Shown here: piece by piece, positions 62,622 to 64,000 of the stretch
Layout: each line of letters starts with the position of its first letter
Numbering within the stretch: position 1 is the stretch's first letter
Assembly (NCBI GenBank): GCA_016630955.3
Contig: CM049986.1
Location: 2,542,001 to 2,606,000 of the forward strand
Length of the DNA: 64,000 nucleotides
Direction: 5' to 3'
Origin: Didymella arachidicola
Lineage: Eukaryota; Ascomycota; Dothideomycetes; Pleosporales; Didymellaceae
The notes under the pieces: model-generated
What the model saw: the letters and a program-made list of their open reading frames with translations, nothing else
Databases searched by the model: none
What the model was told of the DNA's origin: nothing
Translations under genes and position numbers: made by a program

Positions 62622-64000
62622 AGGATGGCCCATCGACCTTCCAAATGTCCATGTCACGCTCGGTAACCTTATCAGTTTCCCTAGTTTTCCCCGCCATGCA
62701 CGGCGTTTCTCAGACTCGTTCTTCCTTTCTACATGATACCACTTATAGATAGACTTTCCTATATTTTAACAGGCTACTTGTGCACTGGAACATACTCCAC
62801 TTGGCAAGCTAAAATTTTCTTTCCATATTTTGCACGCCCTTGCGTTGCAGACACAATAGCTACTGCAACTTCAGTAGCGCTATACTTTAGCTTACTTTAG
62901 CTTACTATATACTATTATACTATAAATGTATTCTCGGTAATTTCACTACATCATCTTCTTTTGACCGGTGAGCTGTTCCAGCCACGAACCGCGTAATGCA
63001 CATCTAGCGGCTTGCAGAAGAGACTCTAGCGGAGACATCTCCAATCCCAATTCTGCTTATCCAGCCTGCGTCCATCTGTCTCTACGTTAGCGCAGGGCGT
63101 CTGCAAGTCGGAGGGCGTCTGCTGCGGGCTTGGGGTTAATCCTCCCATTGGCTCGGACTGCTCACCATCCGAACGCGGCAGAGATCTGCACTACTGCAGT
63201 GTAGGGCCGGGCAGCAGGCCAGCGCCAGCAAGCCGCAGGCGCGAGCTTAAGCACGCCAAAATCGGAGCCGTTTTGGGATGCAGTAAAGGCACGATTCCCT
63301 CTTTGGATCTAGCCCCTTCTTCTCCCGTATTCGCAACAGCTGAGTTCGACAAATACTGTGCATGTCGGACCTTTGGCCGCGATTCAGTGGCGACAGTGCT
63401 CAGGCCGAGAAATGGTATCGATGGTACTACACACGGTATCTTCCATCTTTGATTCAGACAAATGCCGAGTTGTGGAGATGAGGCACGGCAGATAGCGGTA
63501 CTTGCTATCATTGACCGGTCCCGGGGAAAGACTCATTGTCGGATGTTTGACACGTCCAGTGCTTTGGAATTGTTATCTTCAAGCCAATGCCCAAGCCATG
63601 TTCAGGCAATCTCCTAGCCTTGGTGCAGAGGGACGGGGTTCTGGGCGAGGCGGGAAATGCTCCGAGCAACTGCATCGTAGCTCCTGTTCTACTACTGAGC
63701 ATGGACCCATAAACCTCAATCCTCAGAACCAAGGCACCGTAGCTATCGAAACCTTGCTCTTCAGGGGCATTGACGTGCCATGCGTCCAAGCCAGCATCGC
63801 CGACTCCACATGCGCCTGCAGATCCCCAGATACAAGGTTCAAGCACATTCAACAGCAGACCTACCAAGGCCTGGCACCGCCGTTGAACAACCGTTCCTGC
63901 GTCTACGTTGGCAATTGAGTTTCGGCTTCGACTCCGGTCCCTTGGGCTGTGGAACACTGCCTGAGGTTTCAGCGCTCAACTGGAACGATCCCACGATCCG
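62622..64000. other. Gene-free right end, with A/T-rich tandem motif
   Basis: No gene recognised. The sequence after the methyltransferase stop is A/T-rich; two and a bit copies of a 10-bp unit (actttagctt) lie at about 62884-62906, followed by a tatactattatactata run. Frames beyond 63.1 kb are short and without motifs. Confidence 0.45.

Noticed and set aside
1..64000. Biosynthetic gene cluster, CRISPR or prophage-like system
   Set aside because: No polyketide synthase, NRPS, terpene or defence genes, and no phage or CRISPR repeat structure; a metallo-beta-lactamase-fold protein and a tyrosinase alone do not form a cluster.

Overview
The window is nuclear DNA of a filamentous ascomycete. Genes are split by short GT-AG introns, mostly 46-60 nt, protein-coding genes lie on both strands without operons, and the gene set includes fungal markers (Bck1-type MAPKKK, Hpc2, AzgA-type purine permease, GH17 cell-wall enzyme, OLE1 desaturase fused to cytochrome b5, tyrosinase). 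Two families seen here as damaged copies (a tetraspan membrane protein near 51.3-52.2 kb and a RING plus BTB-tail protein near 16.3-16.8 kb) look like those expanded in Dothideomycetes. Assignment to that class, perhaps Capnodiales/Mycosphaerellales, is inference from recalled family resemblance, not from a search.

Layout. 1-5.86 kb is gene-poor. 5.9-9.9 kb is a compact housekeeping cluster: mitochondrial methylglutaconyl-CoA hydratase (+), HIT hydrolase (-), eEF1A lysine methyltransferase EFM5 (-) and a LACTB2-like metallo-beta-lactamase protein (+), the last two divergent. 9.9-14.1 kb is again sparse, with an intron-bearing tRNA-Ser(UGA) and a few weak ORFs. 14.1-16.9 kb has the OLE1 desaturase and the broken RING gene. 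19-24 kb has a secreted two-domain RNase T2, a disordered unknown protein whose first intron appears to be GC-AG, and HPC2. 25.4-29.4 kb has the divergent pair NOP58 and CCT6. 32-35.6 kb has a secreted GH17 protein converging on pyruvate decarboxylase. 37-45 kb has the large MAPKKK (BCK1) converging on a secreted tyrosinase, with two long poly-C tracts between them. 46.9-50.8 kb has an SPX-RING protein and JJJ1 on either side of an 11-bp minisatellite. 51.3-54.4 kb has the frameshifted membrane-protein gene and an Atg22-like transporter. 54.4-55.7 kb holds LTR-like retroelement debris. 55.8-62.6 kb has a DUF1961 secreted protein, the AzgA-type purine permease and a methyltransferase-domain protein. 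The last 1.4 kb has no recognisable gene.

The genes do not form a single pathway or a biosynthetic cluster. Themes are core metabolism (leucine catabolism, fermentation, unsaturated fatty acids, purine uptake), cell-wall integrity and remodelling (Bck1, GH17), RNA/protein biogenesis (NOP58, CCT6, JJJ1, EFM5), chromatin (HPC2) and secreted enzymes (RNase T2, tyrosinase, DUF1961). I found no convincing previously undescribed system. The most useful second-look items are the damaged genes, the probable GC-AG intron, two stop-free 51-nt introns, the paired poly-C tracts, the sequon cluster in the tyrosinase and the retroelement debris. Exon boundaries were derived by hand from splice consensus, reading-frame continuity and recalled protein-family similarity; no search was run.
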